Below, piece by piece: positions 36,600-49,590 of a stretch of 64,000 nucleotides of DNA (positions within the stretch are counted from its first letter, which is position 1; every line of letters starts with the position of its first letter). The position numbers and the translations under genes are program-made. The stretch is from Congeria kusceri (taxonomy: Eukaryota > Mollusca > Bivalvia > Myida > Dreissenidae), in the NCBI GenBank assembly GCA_027627225.1, contig CM051029.1, positions 23,703,851 to 23,767,850 of the forward strand, written 5' to 3'. A model generated the notes under the pieces. The model ran no database searches and was not told where the DNA came from. It saw only the letters and a program-made list of their open reading frames with translations.

Positions 36600-37080
36600 G
36601 ATTTCTTCACTCAAGACTACGGAAGAAAATCAAAGCTTATGAACATTTTGAAGAATGAATCATTCGGAAGTGCTTAATTTTGTAAACAAGCCAAGCGTTT
36701 AGTAACACACGTAATGTCTTTGGAAATATTGGTTTCATGTCTTTGTCAAATCAAACCCCGTAGTTGTGCAAAGCTGCACATAACTAGTTTTTTTAAGCTG
36801 TGAAGTGTTCAGTCACACACGAAATGTCTTTGGAAATATTGGTTTCATGTAATTGCTACATGAAACCGGTAGTTGTCGCGTTACATTGATTGCTATCAAA
36901 ATGACTCATTGTGTAGAAATGTGCAGAGCTGCACACAACTAGTTTTTCAAACCTGTATCAGTAAAAAAAAATCTGGCGCAGCTCCCATTAACCACAATGG
37001 TTGAATTATATTTTTCAGTTTGTCAAGTATTTGTCTATAGTCAAGATTGAATTCAATAGAAACATGTAGAAAGTAAATAC
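36600..37080 (+). repeat. Dispersed repeat, partner at 20641-21110
   Basis: Same landmarks as at 20.6 kb. It also carries an internal partial duplication: ATGTCTTTGGAAATATTGGT occurs near 36713 and again near 36822. Confidence 0.7.
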
Positions 37081-38383
37081 ATGTTAGAATGGATTTAAAG
37101 ATTACTTTACACACATGAACATACTTGGACAGTAGTAGTATGAAATAATGGCTCACGCGTTAAAAGCGCAACGTGTTATATTTGAACCAACGGTCAGGAA
37201 TTCGTGTACTGCTGGGGAAACGTTTTTTTCAAATGTGTAAAGGTAGAAAATATTAGTATATTTGATGACTCTGTGACGGACACAGGAAGTAAAAGGGATG
37301 CTGATGAAACTGAAACCGTCACAGCAAGTGAAAGGCATGCTTGTGTTTGATGTTGTAATTGCCATTATCGTCATGTAATTGATAAAGGAAAAAAAAGAAA
37401 TACAAACTTGAACACAGAATATACATATAAATAAATATCACTTCAAAACTTTTTACTAAAATGTTTTAGAACCAGATTAGAACCGGTTTGCCGGCACTAA
37501 AATCTTGAGCGCATACCATTCTTCTTCTTCATATGCTTATAGTTGTCTGATTATGTTTATATGAATACGTTTCAAATGAATGGTAAATTTAACTGACACT
37601 AAAAATAGCAATTACATAGATACCCTATCAAATGGACTGTGCTGATCCTTGGTGTCGTAGAGGTCGCTGTCGGACTATACATGCTCATGTGTTAATTGTT
37701 TTACAATTGTTGTGCCAGCGCAAGGCAGCCTCTTGAAGAAATCTCTTAATTGATGGGTAGTTAACATTTTCAAAATTTGTGCTACTGATGCTAATGCAAA
37801 AGAACTTGCGTGTTTCTGAGTTGATTAGCTTTTTAAGTACAATTTTTAGGTTTTTGGTTAGGCTATTTGTTTAGAACTATAAATCCTCGCGCAACTAAAT
37901 GTGGTCAAATACAAAACGTTGAAAATAGCGCATGATAATTTAAATACATTTCTCATTATGCCAAAAACAGTTGTTTGTTTCCGCGAACGTCTTGGAAAAA
38001 AGTATGGTAGGTAGGTAGGCATAACTTTTTTTAGTTAACTTTTTTTTTCCTTCTAGACCCAACAAGCACAGATCTACATCCGCTTTAACAACTTTTTTAA
38101 GTTTTTGTAAAACAATTTGAAAACCAAAGCCAAAGTTTCCAAGTTCATAACTTTAACTTTTGACATAAGTTCCGATTTTCTATTCCCATGCAGGCGCATT
38201 GTTCTTGTTGTTTTTTTCCCAATTTAAACAGACAGTCACAATGTACAAATTAGTAGTTCTTCTGTAGTGTAATTTCAACACTTGCACCAGGGTAGCCACA
38301 ATGGCCACAGACATCCTTCCTTGAAGTTGAATAAAATGTGCAGGTATTAAAACATCTTTCTATAGGGTTTTCACAATTTGTGC

Positions 38384-38660
38384 AGGCGGTTCCGTGGTCT
38401 ACTGGTAACGCACTGGCTTCACAATCCAGGGGTCGCAGGTTCGATTTCTTACCACACCCTAACCTACTAACTCGTTTTCGCATGAGACGTTAAACTGAGG
38501 TGCAGTGTACTAGGTACTTCACACCAGGCACCAGGGACGCATCTGGAACGGGGCGTCTTCTGTATCTGCCACAATCCTCCGTTACCAAACTAACAAGTAT
38601 GGGGGCGATAGCCATATGGAAGTAAATCCCCGTGCACTCGATAAAAATGTACTACACACA
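38384..38660 (+). mobile_element. tRNA-derived SINE, second family
   Basis: Head 38384-38457 with A box TGGTCTACTGG and B box GGTTCGATTTC, then a body of about 200 bases ending in an ACACAC stretch. The body differs from the 23-kb SINE. The broken T-stem argues against a real tRNA. Confidence 0.75.
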
Positions 38661-38669
38661 CACGTTTTC

Positions 38670-41500
38670 ACAATTGGTTTCTGGTCACAACATATATTGG
38701 AGATAAGTACACATGTTCTGCATCAATAGACGTTTTATTGCCATTTATTATTTATAAGCTCCTGCACACATTTAAACTTAATTAAGACATAGACGCTTGT
38801 TATTGTTGTTAAATGTGCGAACAAATGATCAATTACTGTCAGTATTTAGGAGGAAATCTCCGATGAACTTTGCAATTGTGATTTATTTACTAAAGCAAAC
38901 CATGGCAAAGTTGTAATAAAGGGCGACAACTATTGTATACAAACAGTTAAACAACACCAATACTATTGGCGTTGCTGCTTAACCTGTAATAGAAAATTAA
39001 AATAACATGTCTGGAGGCCGGATCCCAGTCTAGTTACTGCCTTCATAACGAAAGGTTCAATATTATTAAAAAGAAAACTCGAACATTTAAAAAAAAATTC
39101 CACACGGCAAAACACGTTTATGGTCGGGGGCCAAAAAAAACATTGTCGGTCGGGTTGGTGGAAAAACCCCCAGCTTTTACGCCTTATTTATCTACATAAA
39201 TACAAATATCTTTAATATTTAGTGTTTTAACTGAATATGTATGCAATCTAAAATACACTCTAAACTAAGCTGTTCCTAATAATTCCGCAGCCAAAACTAT
39301 ACAAAACTGGTTAGTTTTTGTTCTTAATATGCAAGTACATTAGCACGATGTAACTCTAACCTACTTTTCATGTGGCTCATCAATACTAACACGAACAGAT
39401 AAAAATATCAAACCCGGTCATGCAGTCATTGCTCCTAAATGGATTTAGGTTACACAACACTCAGACTGCAGACAAATTAAATTATAATGACTTTTTTGTC
39501 AAGACAGACAGCTCGTATTTATGCTAAGTTCAAGACTTGATTTGTATTTCTATTTCTATACATGTACACCCATTTCTGACCAACAGTGTATGCGCCTCTG
39601 ACATTTTAAGTTTTGTAAAAAAAAATCATTGTATGGTGTATGATAACATACACGGTTTGTAATCGCTGCGTGTGCATTTCAAAGTTGTCATACTGCGATG
39701 CACGACAAATATTGTGATTTTCATTAATTATCTGGAAATAGAGGACATGTATGTTATAGTTTTTAAGCGCAAAGGACGAATACTTTTCTCCTTTATAATA
39801 TTAACATTGAAGCATACTGTAATCTTGCTGCTGTTTTTGCTTGTAAACGTGACAAATAGATATTAAGTGTTTACACTTCAAAGCTTCCAATTTAAGATCA
39901 TATGTAACTGCGATCATAGAAACAGGGGATAGAGGAAATATGCTTAGGAACCTTGCACTCCACACTATAACATACCTGGCTCATGTTTTAGTATTTGATA
40001 CAAAATCATAACTAATCGATAAATTATATGTTAATAATGTATAACAAAAGTAAAAATATAGTATTAAAAAACGGCTATTCATGAAAACAAACTTCTTTTT
40101 TTTTCTTGTTTATTTTCGTGAATTTAAATGAAAATCCAAAAAAATTCTGAAAGCATCATGTTCGTCTTTGTCTTACATGTAGTCTTTCTTACTTGTTATG
40201 ACCTGTAAACATGCTTGCAGCAAACAACATTTTAAAGCACAGTGACAAAAGCAGAACAATTATATGAGCGAAGTTAAATTGATTAACTTCACTACAAAAC
40301 CAAAGTTTGCACTGTATATGGAGGATACGTCATAATGTTGAACGCCCCACTAAACATTTTCGTGATGTGTACTGTTACTATTTTCGGTAAATAAATGACA
40401 GCATATTGCGAAACTTAAAACACAATTTTTTTCATTGATGAGTTTTTTAAAAGCACATACAATAATTGCCTTCTATATAAATTAATAAGCCTATCGAGAG
40501 ATAAATCGCGGATGTTGGTTACACTAGGGACTTAAAACGACACATTTATAACATCATTTATAGCTTGCATTAGATCTTGGTCGCAAGCGTTTTGTAAGAA
40601 TCGTCATATAATCGTTGAGTTATCTTACTTGATACTTGTCGATTAATAATTGTAATACATGCGTTTGTTTTTATTTTTAAAAGTCAAATAATCGAAATTG
40701 TGTCTATTCTTCAAGAGATGACACATGTTTGATCTTGTAAGGAAACGCGTATAAACTGCTGCATGGCAAAAATATTTTTGCAGTAGTTAACGTTGCTGGC
40801 TATTCTATTTGAAGTTTAACAATGATAAATAAATGAATCACGCTTTTATCGCCGAAGACATTTTAAATGCAATTTTAAAGAGACAGGTATTTCCGATTCC
40901 ACAGTATTCTATGCAACAAATACAGTGAAAAAATATAATATAATTGCGACTGATAAACCGGTAAAATTCAAACCAAAACATAACTATCAAAGTGTGTATG
41001 ACGTCATCAGATTATGTGTACCACTGCTATGGTAAACCTTTTGTACATTCGTCGCAAAACTATCGGAAATATGCGTCAAAAACATGTATTCACTATTATA
41101 ATTGTGTTTTGTTAAATGATTTTATTAAAAACTCTATGACTTTTTATGCATTTCAAATAAATGTACTTATTTCTTAAACTAAAAGTATTTTTTGTCCTCT
41201 TTGAGCTCCCCTATCGGCTGCATCGGAAAGACACATGCTAATCACGTGAAACACCATGTGTTCGTTATATATAGCAGTGGGTTTGAGAACAGGTCATTTA
41301 TTTCAAGGCCGCCATGACAGTTTAGATAGCAGGGTGACGACATAATATAGGGTATATTTGCTAAAATAGACAAAGTCTGTGTCAGTATTCTTCAATATGT
41401 GTTACGTTGTCGTCATTTTAAGTAACTATGTCGGATTGATGTAGGGCCGATATCGTTCATGGCAAGCAGTAATTTCTCTTTATTTTCATAAAATTATTTA
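38670..41500. other. No gene supported
   Basis: AT-rich, short open frames only (for example 39672-39866). A TATATATAG box near 41266 is followed by GCCGCCATGA, a strong start context whose frame stops after three codons. Confidence 0.45.
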
Positions 41501-41506
41501 TGTGTA

Positions 41507-41707
41507 TTAATCTGGCAATATATTTGAGTATTTTACTGAAATGAATGTGCGTTCTATGACTTCACACATCTTATTTGAAATAGCTTCGAAATTATTTTCG
41601 TCGAACAAAATCGTGTTCGGTTGGCGCACAATTCGTGTTCGTTTAAACTTGAACCGTTGATCTCCAGAAATGAAAATTAACATTAAAATGTTCAGTTTCC
41701 TCTTCAA
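41507..41707 (-). CDS. Candidate terminal exon, unknown product
   Basis: Open frame of 66 codons ending in TAA, followed about 20 bases later by AATAAA (minus strand). The central part (SGDQRFKFKRTRIVRQ, then FDENNFEAISNKMCEV) has a soluble, charged, protein-like composition, in contrast to neighbouring random frames. A pyrimidine tract precedes it, but the acceptor is unclear. Could instead be a transposon relic. Confidence 0.3.
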   Translation of the reverse strand: MKRKLNILMLIFISGDQRFKFKRTRIVRQPNTILFDENNFEAISNKMCEVIERTFISVKYSNILPD

Positions 41708-42014
41708 TGCAGGTAAAAAAAGTAATAAGTATGTACTTATGACTATATGTAGACATCGTGTTTCTTTATATCAGCTATTCAAAGTATTGTAGGCGTAGAA
41801 TAATCCAGGTTATTGAAATGTAACGTATTTTCGCGAGTGTTTATTATTATTAGTATATTACGATACTGTTTTGTCATATCTACGAATGTAAGTATTTACA
41901 GCGAAATAAGTTTTTTTTTTTACATGTTACAGGTTCAATATGCTTCAAATATTTGTATTTTAAAGGCTTACAGTTGAAATTCATTTTAATTTTAACAGTA
42001 TTGTATACATTATA

Positions 42015-42124
42015 TTTAAAGGGACTTGTTCACATCTTTTTTGTATTTTTTGTAGTATGCCATTCATTGTCTTAACTGAACAGATTTAAGCATCGAAACT
42101 AAAAAGCTCAAGTATAATGACGAG

Positions 42125-42156
<32 letters not shown>

Positions 42157-42531
42157 CCCAACGGGGCTCGAACCTGCGACCTCTAGATCAAAAGGCTACC
42201 GCCTAAACCACTAGGCCACTCCAACTTTTATATATGGGGCTGCATTATATATTTTATTATATGATTGTATAATTTATGTAAGCGATCCATGTGTTGTCAG
42301 CAATTTTAACGTAAACAACAAAAACACTCCATATTATTCCATCGTTTAGCGTTACAAACGCTTTATGATTTTCTAAATTTCCACTGATGATTACTCATTA
42401 ACAAAATGGTATTTACAGTATGTCCTTTGTGTATTTCGCTCTTTTATATATGCTATTCTTTCATTGTGGGAACCTGTGACAAAAAGTTGGAAAATTGTCA
42501 GTTGGCCAATCTGTGAACTGGTCCCTTTAAA
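42015..42531. mobile_element. MITE-like element with internal tRNA-like sequence
   Basis: Ends are inverted repeats: TTTAAAGGGACTTGTTCACA (left) and TGTGAACTGGTCCCTTTAAA (right). Inside are about 26 A (42125-42150) and a minus-strand tRNA-like segment at 42153-42225, with A box TGGCCTAGTGG and B box GGTTCGAGCCC. This is either a fold-back element that captured a SINE head or a tRNA-bearing family; 33883 has a relative. Confidence 0.8.
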
Positions 42532-42600
42532 TAAATGAATACACTAAACTAATGAACCCACAATTAAAACAAATTATACTGAAAACATTTTTGTTTTCAG

Positions 42601-42747
42601 ACGAATTACCTGCTTCGCAATGGTGGCTCTTGGGCCTCTTTGGATGACAATACGGTCTTGGACTTGATAACGTTCATCACTGACAAACCGGCTGCATATC
42701 AATATGGACAGAATCATCTAATTAGAATTTGTCATTTGGAAAGATGA
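42601..42747 (+). CDS. Candidate terminal exon, unknown product
   Basis: A strong acceptor (TTTTTGTTTTCAG) is followed by 48 open codons and TGA in phase 0: TNYLLRNGGSWASLDD, then ...DLITFITDKPAAYQYGQ. In phase 1 the frame would read DELPASQWWLLGLFG and stop, also a credible C-terminus. The base composition stands out from the AT-rich flanks. No upstream exon was identified. Confidence 0.35.
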   Translation, partial: TNYLLRNGGSWASLDDNTVLDLITFITDKPAAYQYGQNHLIRICHLER

Positions 42748-42749
42748 AG

Positions 42750-44405
42750 GTGATCAAATATACTTTGGATGTAGTAATACTTGGTCAGAATATGCAGTTC
42801 ACTTCTGTTGATGTGAGCAAATTAGTAACACATTGTTTAAGCAGTTTCTGCATACCACCATTGCAGAGATCAAGTACAATTTCTACAACTCTGATTTAAT
42901 AATTATTATTATGACTCAACATTTGTGTTATATTGTTACAGTTATGTAAAATTGGAGTGTTTAGTAAAACATTTATTGCACTACAATTGAACTACTTTAT
43001 GTGATCTAAAGTTACATACATTCCATCTGCCAGTGACATACATGGTCTGCTTTGAACAACACCATTATCATTATCGGGTGGAATGCTGCATCAAACACTG
43101 GCTAAGGAATTTGACTGAGATTTAGAACAGTGGATAAAACACATTCTACTAATCATTAACAGTATGAAGACTTCTAGTGTAAACACTATTAAATGTGTGA
43201 TAGGGACTGGAAAATTCCAATTTATGAAGTTATTTTTAATTACTATAACCACAATTCTTAATAACAAGTGTACTATGTGGTTTATTTAAAAAAACAACAC
43301 ACAATTTAATGACACACACTGTTTAGTGTTAATTAATTGTTTTACATGTTTCATGTTTTTGTGAAGACATGCAAAGGTCTTAGAATTCTGATTCTTTTCA
43401 AAGATGTGATGCAACCTATATATGATGCTAACAAATTACATGTAATGATGTAATTAATATATATAATCTTGACTGAACCATAGTTTTATTTTATTTGCAA
43501 AATTAAATGTAAACATTTTGTGAGGATAACAAAGAAACCATATCATCAAGGATGCCTGTGGAAGCATACTATTGTCAAATATGTGTTGTTGTTTTTTTGT
43601 ATTTCAGTGTGTTTACACTTTTACTGGAATTGTCTTCGATTTTGTTTAAATTTCCAGTTTGGATTCAAATCAGATTTCCATTTGTTTATATCATTTTTAA
43701 ATATTTAGTTTTATATAAATTAAGGTCATTGAAATGTGGAAATTTCAATTTAATACTAAATGTCTAATTCAATTAATTGTCGGTTAAGTATTGCTGAATT
43801 ATTATTTTTTTCAATTTTGTTGCACTGGTTTTATAGCATGTATAATGGTGGATGGTGCTAATATTCATAAATAACTTACATGTTGATGGAAAGCATTTGT
43901 AACTGTTTTCATTGGCAATTCAACTTACAATAAATGATTTCATTTCTTAGCTTTTATTATTATTATTATTTATTTTATTTTATTATTATTTTCTTGGTTA
44001 CTGTCACATCACTGACATGTTGTAAGTGACTTTTTATACAAACCTATAAGATTTCAATGTGACATGTCCTTTAATGTTTTAAGCTATAAACTCGTAACTG
44101 ATTTAAATATTAATTAAAAATGAAGACGTTGAAAGATCATATACACTTTTGTTTAACTGAATAGTGTATACATTTCCTTGATGATTTTCTATTGCTTCTG
44201 TTATATTTATCGCAGCTTTTTGGCATTGTTTTATTATAATTTGGTTCTCAAACGTATGAAATGTTTTGAGAAGATAGAATAAAATGTAGTTATTAAAAAT
44301 GAAGATATGTACACTTTCTGGAGTGTTGCTCCAAATTGCACATCATTTTGAAATTTAGCATTAAAATAAACAAGTGTGGTTATCAATTCCAAAGATATTG
44401 ACAAC
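42750..44405. other. AT-rich, UTR-like sequence
   Basis: No coding signal. Several AATAAA motifs (for example near 43930 and 44278) would suit the 3' untranslated region of a gene ending at 42747. Confidence 0.35.
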
Positions 44406-44409
44406 ATCG

Positions 44410-44551
44410 TCGAATAGATATTGGACCAATGTAGGCTTGCAAGCTGGAACGATATTGGCCAGATGTCTATCCGATATACGTCCGATAAACAATGCTCCGA
44501 TATCTATCCGATCAAATGCCGATGGGCAAAACGTTGATCGGATAGATATCT
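44410..44551. repeat. Satellite monomer left of the LINE
   Basis: Matches the 175-base monomer at 49591-50011 from GATAGATATTGGACC to GGATAGATATC, then stops at a run of T that is the poly(A) end of the minus-strand LINE. Confidence 0.85.
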
Positions 44552-44877
44552 TTTTTTTTAATATTAAATATCAATAAAACATACATTATACATACACATG
44601 TATATACATGCAGTTTACACTGAGAATACACATGAGAAATGAGTTCAAAAACACTTAAAGCAAGCATATGCAAGTAAATTATTTCCCAAAATTTAAACGG
44701 AGAAAAAAGAGCAACAGTTTATGCACGTATAATGACGTGTTTTACCGGATGTGTTTTCTTTTTATCTTAAAAAAAAAAATATGCTAACTAGTTAATCTTG
44801 CTATAAAAGAGAGGTGCTTTAAAAGGTAGAGAATATTATGCTGACAAAAAAAGGAAAAAAGAAATAAAAAGTGAGGT

Positions 44878-47526
44878 TCATGTCTGACTGTCGATTAAAA
44901 TTCGATATTTTGTATAAAATCTTTCAAGTGTATCATTTTTTAGGGCTATTTCGTGTTCAATATCAAGACGTGATGTCAAGATCGAAATAAAACTTTTGAA
45001 GTCGGGATTACGATCCCGACATTTCATTGTGAATATAAAATATTTCATTAGATAGATAATAAAATTGATCGTTGTTGCGTTTTTATTGTTGTCTAACTGA
45101 CCGAAACATACTAGTTCGTAGTTAAAATATACTAAAATGCCTTTATCGTATAAATAATCAGAGAGTTTGCTCCATAAGTGTTGCGAAACACGGCATTTCC
45201 AAAACAAGTGTTCAATATCCTCATAGTATTCATTGCACAAATCACACATGTTAGAATGTATCAATTTGCATCGATAGAGATATGTATTTGTTGGGGTTAA
45301 GCGCATAATAAATTTATATTGAAAGCATCTAAGACTTGTGTCAGTACATGTTTGGTGTACTAATGTATATATTTTAGTCCAATTTAATTCTTTATTTTGC
45401 AAAATGTCTTGCCATTTATTTTCTGATGTTGCACTTGTATTAGATACTTTTGATAACTGAAGGTTGTACAAAACTCTATTTGGTTGGCTTGATGTCTTAA
45501 CTATATCCAATAATGTTTTATTTCTATGTCCTGTTAAGAAACGTTCGTCTACAATTTCCAATAAATGTTTTGGTATATTATTTATTAGACTATTGTACTT
45601 TAAGAAATCGCCGTTAGATGCATTGTAAATATATTTAAAATCTGCAAAACTATAAAATTTATTCATCTGGAAGTAAATTAACTGATCAATAAATTTTATA
45701 CCTTTATCATGCCATTCTTTCCAATACAGAGTTTTGTTTTCAATCTTTATCTCACTATTATTCCATATAATATGTTTACTAAAATCATGTTGATAGCAAT
45801 TTTTACTCGCGTTCCAACCGTTAAGTATATTTTCAAAAAATACATTATTTTTACAAATACGTTTAATGTCTGGTGGTCGTAAATTTGACTCAAAAAGCAA
45901 TTCCCCTCCGTATTTTTTAACAATAGTATCGTATATGCACTTCCATGAGCTGTTATTTTGTGCAAGAAGCCGCTTAACCCAACAACCCTTAATAGAATTT
46001 AAAAACATTTCGATGTCTGTTAACTTTAAACCTCCATGTTTATAATTCATAATGATTTTAGTGCGTTTAATTTTATCTGGTTTACCATCCCATACGAAAT
46101 TAAAAATCTGTTTTGTTACGTTTTTAATAATATGTTTTGAGGGATTTGGTAAGACAGTAAAAGGATATACTAATTTTGGTAGTGCAAAGGTTTTAATTAC
46201 TGTAATTTTTCCAAATAGGGTCAGTTTCCTATGTTGCCATTGTTTGAGGCAATCGCTAAATGCATTTAATTTAGGTTCTAAGTTTAGGGTTACATTTTTT
46301 GTTTTACAATTATAAAAATTCAATCCTAATGTTTTCGCAGATTCAGATGTCCAATTAAATTTGTAATTCTGACAAAACGTTATAGCTGTATTTTTTAAAA
46401 TCCCTGCCCTCAGTATGGTTGATTTGAAAATGTTAAGGTTTAATCCAGAGGTATGACCGAATTGTGTTATTGTATTTATGAGGTTTTCAAAGGAGGCTTG
46501 CGAACCGTTGTTAAAAAATGTAGCGTCGTCTGCGAATAGTGATTGTTTTAATTCTACCCCGTTTATGTTAATACCTGTGATTGTTCGTTCTTTTTCAATA
46601 TAATTGGAAAGTAATTCGATACATATTACAAATAAGGATGACGAGAGTGGACAACCCTGTCGGACGCCATTTTTTATTTTAAAACTTTCGGACATATGCC
46701 CATTGTTCATTATAACACTATTTATATCATGATAGAAAAGTCTAACCCACCGAATAAGGTCATCACCGAAGTTGAAGTGTTTTAAACATTTAAACATAAA
46801 ATCATGATTCAAAGTATCATATGCTTTTTCAAAATCAGAGAAAAATAAAAGACCGGGCATTTTTTTGTTTTCGAGATATTCTAATATTTCAAATATTAAC
46901 CTTACATTCTCTCCAATATAGCGCCCCTTTATAAAACCTGTTTGTGTTGGAGCTATTATTAACGGTATAACTTTTTTTATTCTGTTTGCAATGGTCTTTG
47001 TAGCTATCTTATAGTCTACATTAAGAAGTGATATTGGTCGCCAGTTTGTTAAAACAGAAGTGTCTTTATCTTGCTTAGGAATTAAGGATATGATACTTTG
47101 TTTTTGTAGATCAGTTAAATTTCCAGTGGTGAACGAATAGTTAATTGCAGCTGTAAATGTTTGTTTTATGTCTTCCCAGAATATTTTGTAGAACTCTGCT
47201 GTTAATTCATCTGAGCCCGGACTTTTATTATTGTTCATCTGTTTTAAGGCATTATGGCATTCTTCTGCTGATAAAAGCCCTTCGCAGATGGTTTTGTCGT
47301 TATCATTGAGATTATTTATTGGTACGTTAAAAAAATCAATGATTGATGTTTTATTGTTTTGTTTTTGATAAATTGATTTAAAGAAATTTACTTCTTCCTG
47401 TAGAATTTCATTTTGGTTTGTTACATAAGTATCATTGACTTTTAAGCGTTTAATTATTTTCTTTTCAGCATGTCTTTTTTCTAAGTTTGCAAAAAAGGCA
47501 CTATTTTTTTTCGTTACTTTCAACAT
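44878..47526 (-). pseudogene. LINE ORF2 part 3: reverse transcriptase and C-terminal region
   Basis: 882 open codons. RT motifs in order: KSPGSDELTAEF (about residue 101), NWRPISLLNVDYK (161), FSDFEKAYD (229), NGVRQGCPLSSSLF (286), then the catalytic box as FADD (331-334) where YADD is commoner. The zinc knuckle CDLCNEYYEDIEHLFWKC lies at about 759-777. It is joined to the upstream part through an A8 run where one A too many shifts frame; the 26-base overlap with 47501-47968 is the result. One base fewer would make the region continuous. Confidence 0.92.
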
Positions 47527-47968
47527 AAATAGCTTTGGATCTTAATATTATTCCATTAATTTTTTTGTCCCGTATATTTTCCAACAACTGTTTTTTGCAT
47601 GATATTTCCTCTAACTTTTCTATTTTATAATTATTTACTATTTCTTGCTCAAGATTTTCGATTTCTTTAATTAATTTTATTTCTTGCTGATTATCGTCCT
47701 TTTTCTTCTGGCTAGCAAATTCTATTGTTACATTTCTTATGTTGCCTTTTACTAATTCCCATTTAATATTTGGGTTTGCATTCTTGTTATGAGCTAACAT
47801 TTCATTAATTGAATTTCTTATTAATAATTGATATTCTGTATTTAAAAGTAGACTGTTGTTTATTTTAAAGTATCCTGGTCCCCTTTTCTGTGAAATAAAA
47901 TCTATCTTAAGTATAACACTAGAATGGTCTGTTTTATATCCTGTTTGTATTGCGCAATTTATTGTCAT
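47501..47968 (-). pseudogene. LINE ORF2 part 2: end of endonuclease and linker
   Basis: 155 codons carrying TDHSSVIL, the last catalytic His/Asp block of the apurinic-type endonuclease, then a charged, coiled-coil-like linker. It is in a different frame from the N-terminal endonuclease part and ends TAG at the A8 run. Confidence 0.88.
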
Positions 47969-47988
47969 ATTACATAATGAGTCCGTAA

Positions 47989-48606
47989 TTAGAAAAAAGT
48001 CAAGCCTACTGAAAATGGTGGCTTACCATTAGAGTGCCATGTATATTGACGTTTATTTGGATTATGCATTCTCCATATATCGATAAGATTATATTCGTTT
48101 ATTATGTTATTTATGCTTTCTCTACAATTTTTATGTGTATCAGTTCGGCCATTTTTCTTGTCCATGTTAGTGTTTAAAACTGTATTAAAATCGCCTCCAA
48201 TGATAACATAATTATCTATATTTGCTAAATATTTACACAGAGTTGTAAACAGGTCCGTATCATCATCATTGGGTCCATAAAGATTAATGAGTGTAACAAT
48301 ATTTTCATTAATTTCCAATTTCAAAGCTTGCAAGCGTCCTGGTATGATATCATCATATTTTAAAATATTCATTTTATATTTGGGGTTTATAAGTATTGCT
48401 ACCCCTTCTTTGTTTGATTTCGTACCACTAAAATAGGATTGGCCGTTCCATTCGTGCGTCCATGATTTTGTGGTGTCATTGGTTGAATGTGTTTCTTGCA
48501 GTATATAGAATGAAAAATCTTTAATTTTCAACCATTCGAATACTTGAAGTCGCTTTTTCTTATCACCTAAACCTTTAACATTTAATGAGAATATTATTGT
48601 TTCCAT
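47989..48606 (-). pseudogene. LINE ORF2 part 1: apurinic endonuclease domain
   Basis: 205 codons from METIIFSLNVKG. Catalytic residues visible: Asn9, Glu38 in QETH, Tyr110 in LINLYGPN, and Asp139/Asn141 in GGDFN. Near the end, PPFS should run into RLDFFLI; here a small indel at about 48010 shifts frame. Confidence 0.9.
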
Positions 48607-49590
48607 TTAACATTAGACGATTTTTCAAAGAGACAGTCAGACATTCTCTCATATAAGAATTTTTTTTTTTAAATCCATTCATTTGGAAAAAATAACAATA
48701 CGTTATTAAGTGATTTAAAGTTTTCCTTGTTTATCATGTCTAATTGTATATTTAGATGTGAGCGACAAATTTTCTATCACAATTAATAAACAATATTCTA
48801 TGCATTTCTACAAAGATGAATGTGTTATATAAAACACAAGAGTAGTCAAAAAAAATATAATAATTTCAACTAAATAAATGTATATGTATTAATTTTATAA
48901 AAGTGGTGTTGACATGAGAAGTTATGTATATGTTAATAGATTTATATTTATGATTGGAATCAAACACCTGCAATAGAATGGAGATCTCTCTATTTCAGAG
49001 TCTTGTGTGAAAAATGATTTTAAGAGTAGTATTGTGTAATCGCCATATATATTCAAATTATTAACAACTGTATATGTAATTTTAGTATCGTCTATCTGTT
49101 TTCATTTAAAACAAATTTGGAAAAATTACCGCATCAAGTGTAGGTATAACATTTTAAAAAAGGGTGTTGTTGACATGGATGAATGTTCACAATAGAGAGG
49201 ATCATATAGTTAATCTAGATACATCTTTTCTTTTTTAAAAAAAAACAACAAAAAAAACAACAACAACAAACTATTGTTGGTTACTAGAAACTATCATATA
49301 CAAAAAACCATATTTAATTGCCATATTTGATTAATCTCTAGATGTTTATGTTTGATTTTTTTTTTTTTATATACGATTTACTCTTACATAGCCAAATATT
49401 CTTGTCTAAAAAACAAGGAGAAAAAAAGGAAAAAGAAAAGGAAACTATTGGAATTTGTGTTTTACACCAAAACATTGTCAATCTCACATCGAAAAACAAA
49501 AGCATGTGAGCATAACAGTTGGTGAGTTACATTTGTTATCCATATTCTGTTTTTGATAACCTCTAAGGGATGTGTTTAATTACATCTATA

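Larger units (their letters stand above)
34790..38380. other. Mostly gene-free; one possible first exon
   Basis: Apart from the candidate first exon at 35502-35559 and the dispersed repeat at 36600-37080, no feature is supported. Confidence 0.45.
44552..49590 (-). mobile_element. Nearly intact LINE (L1/Tx1-like) inserted in a satellite array
   Basis: Minus-strand non-LTR element. Its 3' end is T9 on the plus strand at 44552-44560. ORF2 runs from 48606 to 44878 (about 1240 codons, the usual size for this group): apurinic endonuclease, reverse transcriptase, C-terminal zinc knuckle. Satellite sequence flanks it on both sides. No ORF1 is seen upstream of ORF2, so either the 980 bases from 48607 to 49590 are 5' or inter-ORF sequence or the copy is 5'-truncated. 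Two one-step frameshifts split ORF2. I assign it to the L1 superfamily (Tx1-like) from the endonuclease and RT sequence style. Confidence 0.88.

Noticed and set aside
42153..42225. tRNA gene on the minus strand
   Set aside because: It lies within an element with inverted termini and next to a 26-base A run; the stems pair imperfectly.
43520..43767. Two overlapping plus-strand frames with apolar stretches
   Set aside because: AT-rich DNA often gives Phe/Leu/Ile-rich frames; no start context or partner exons.
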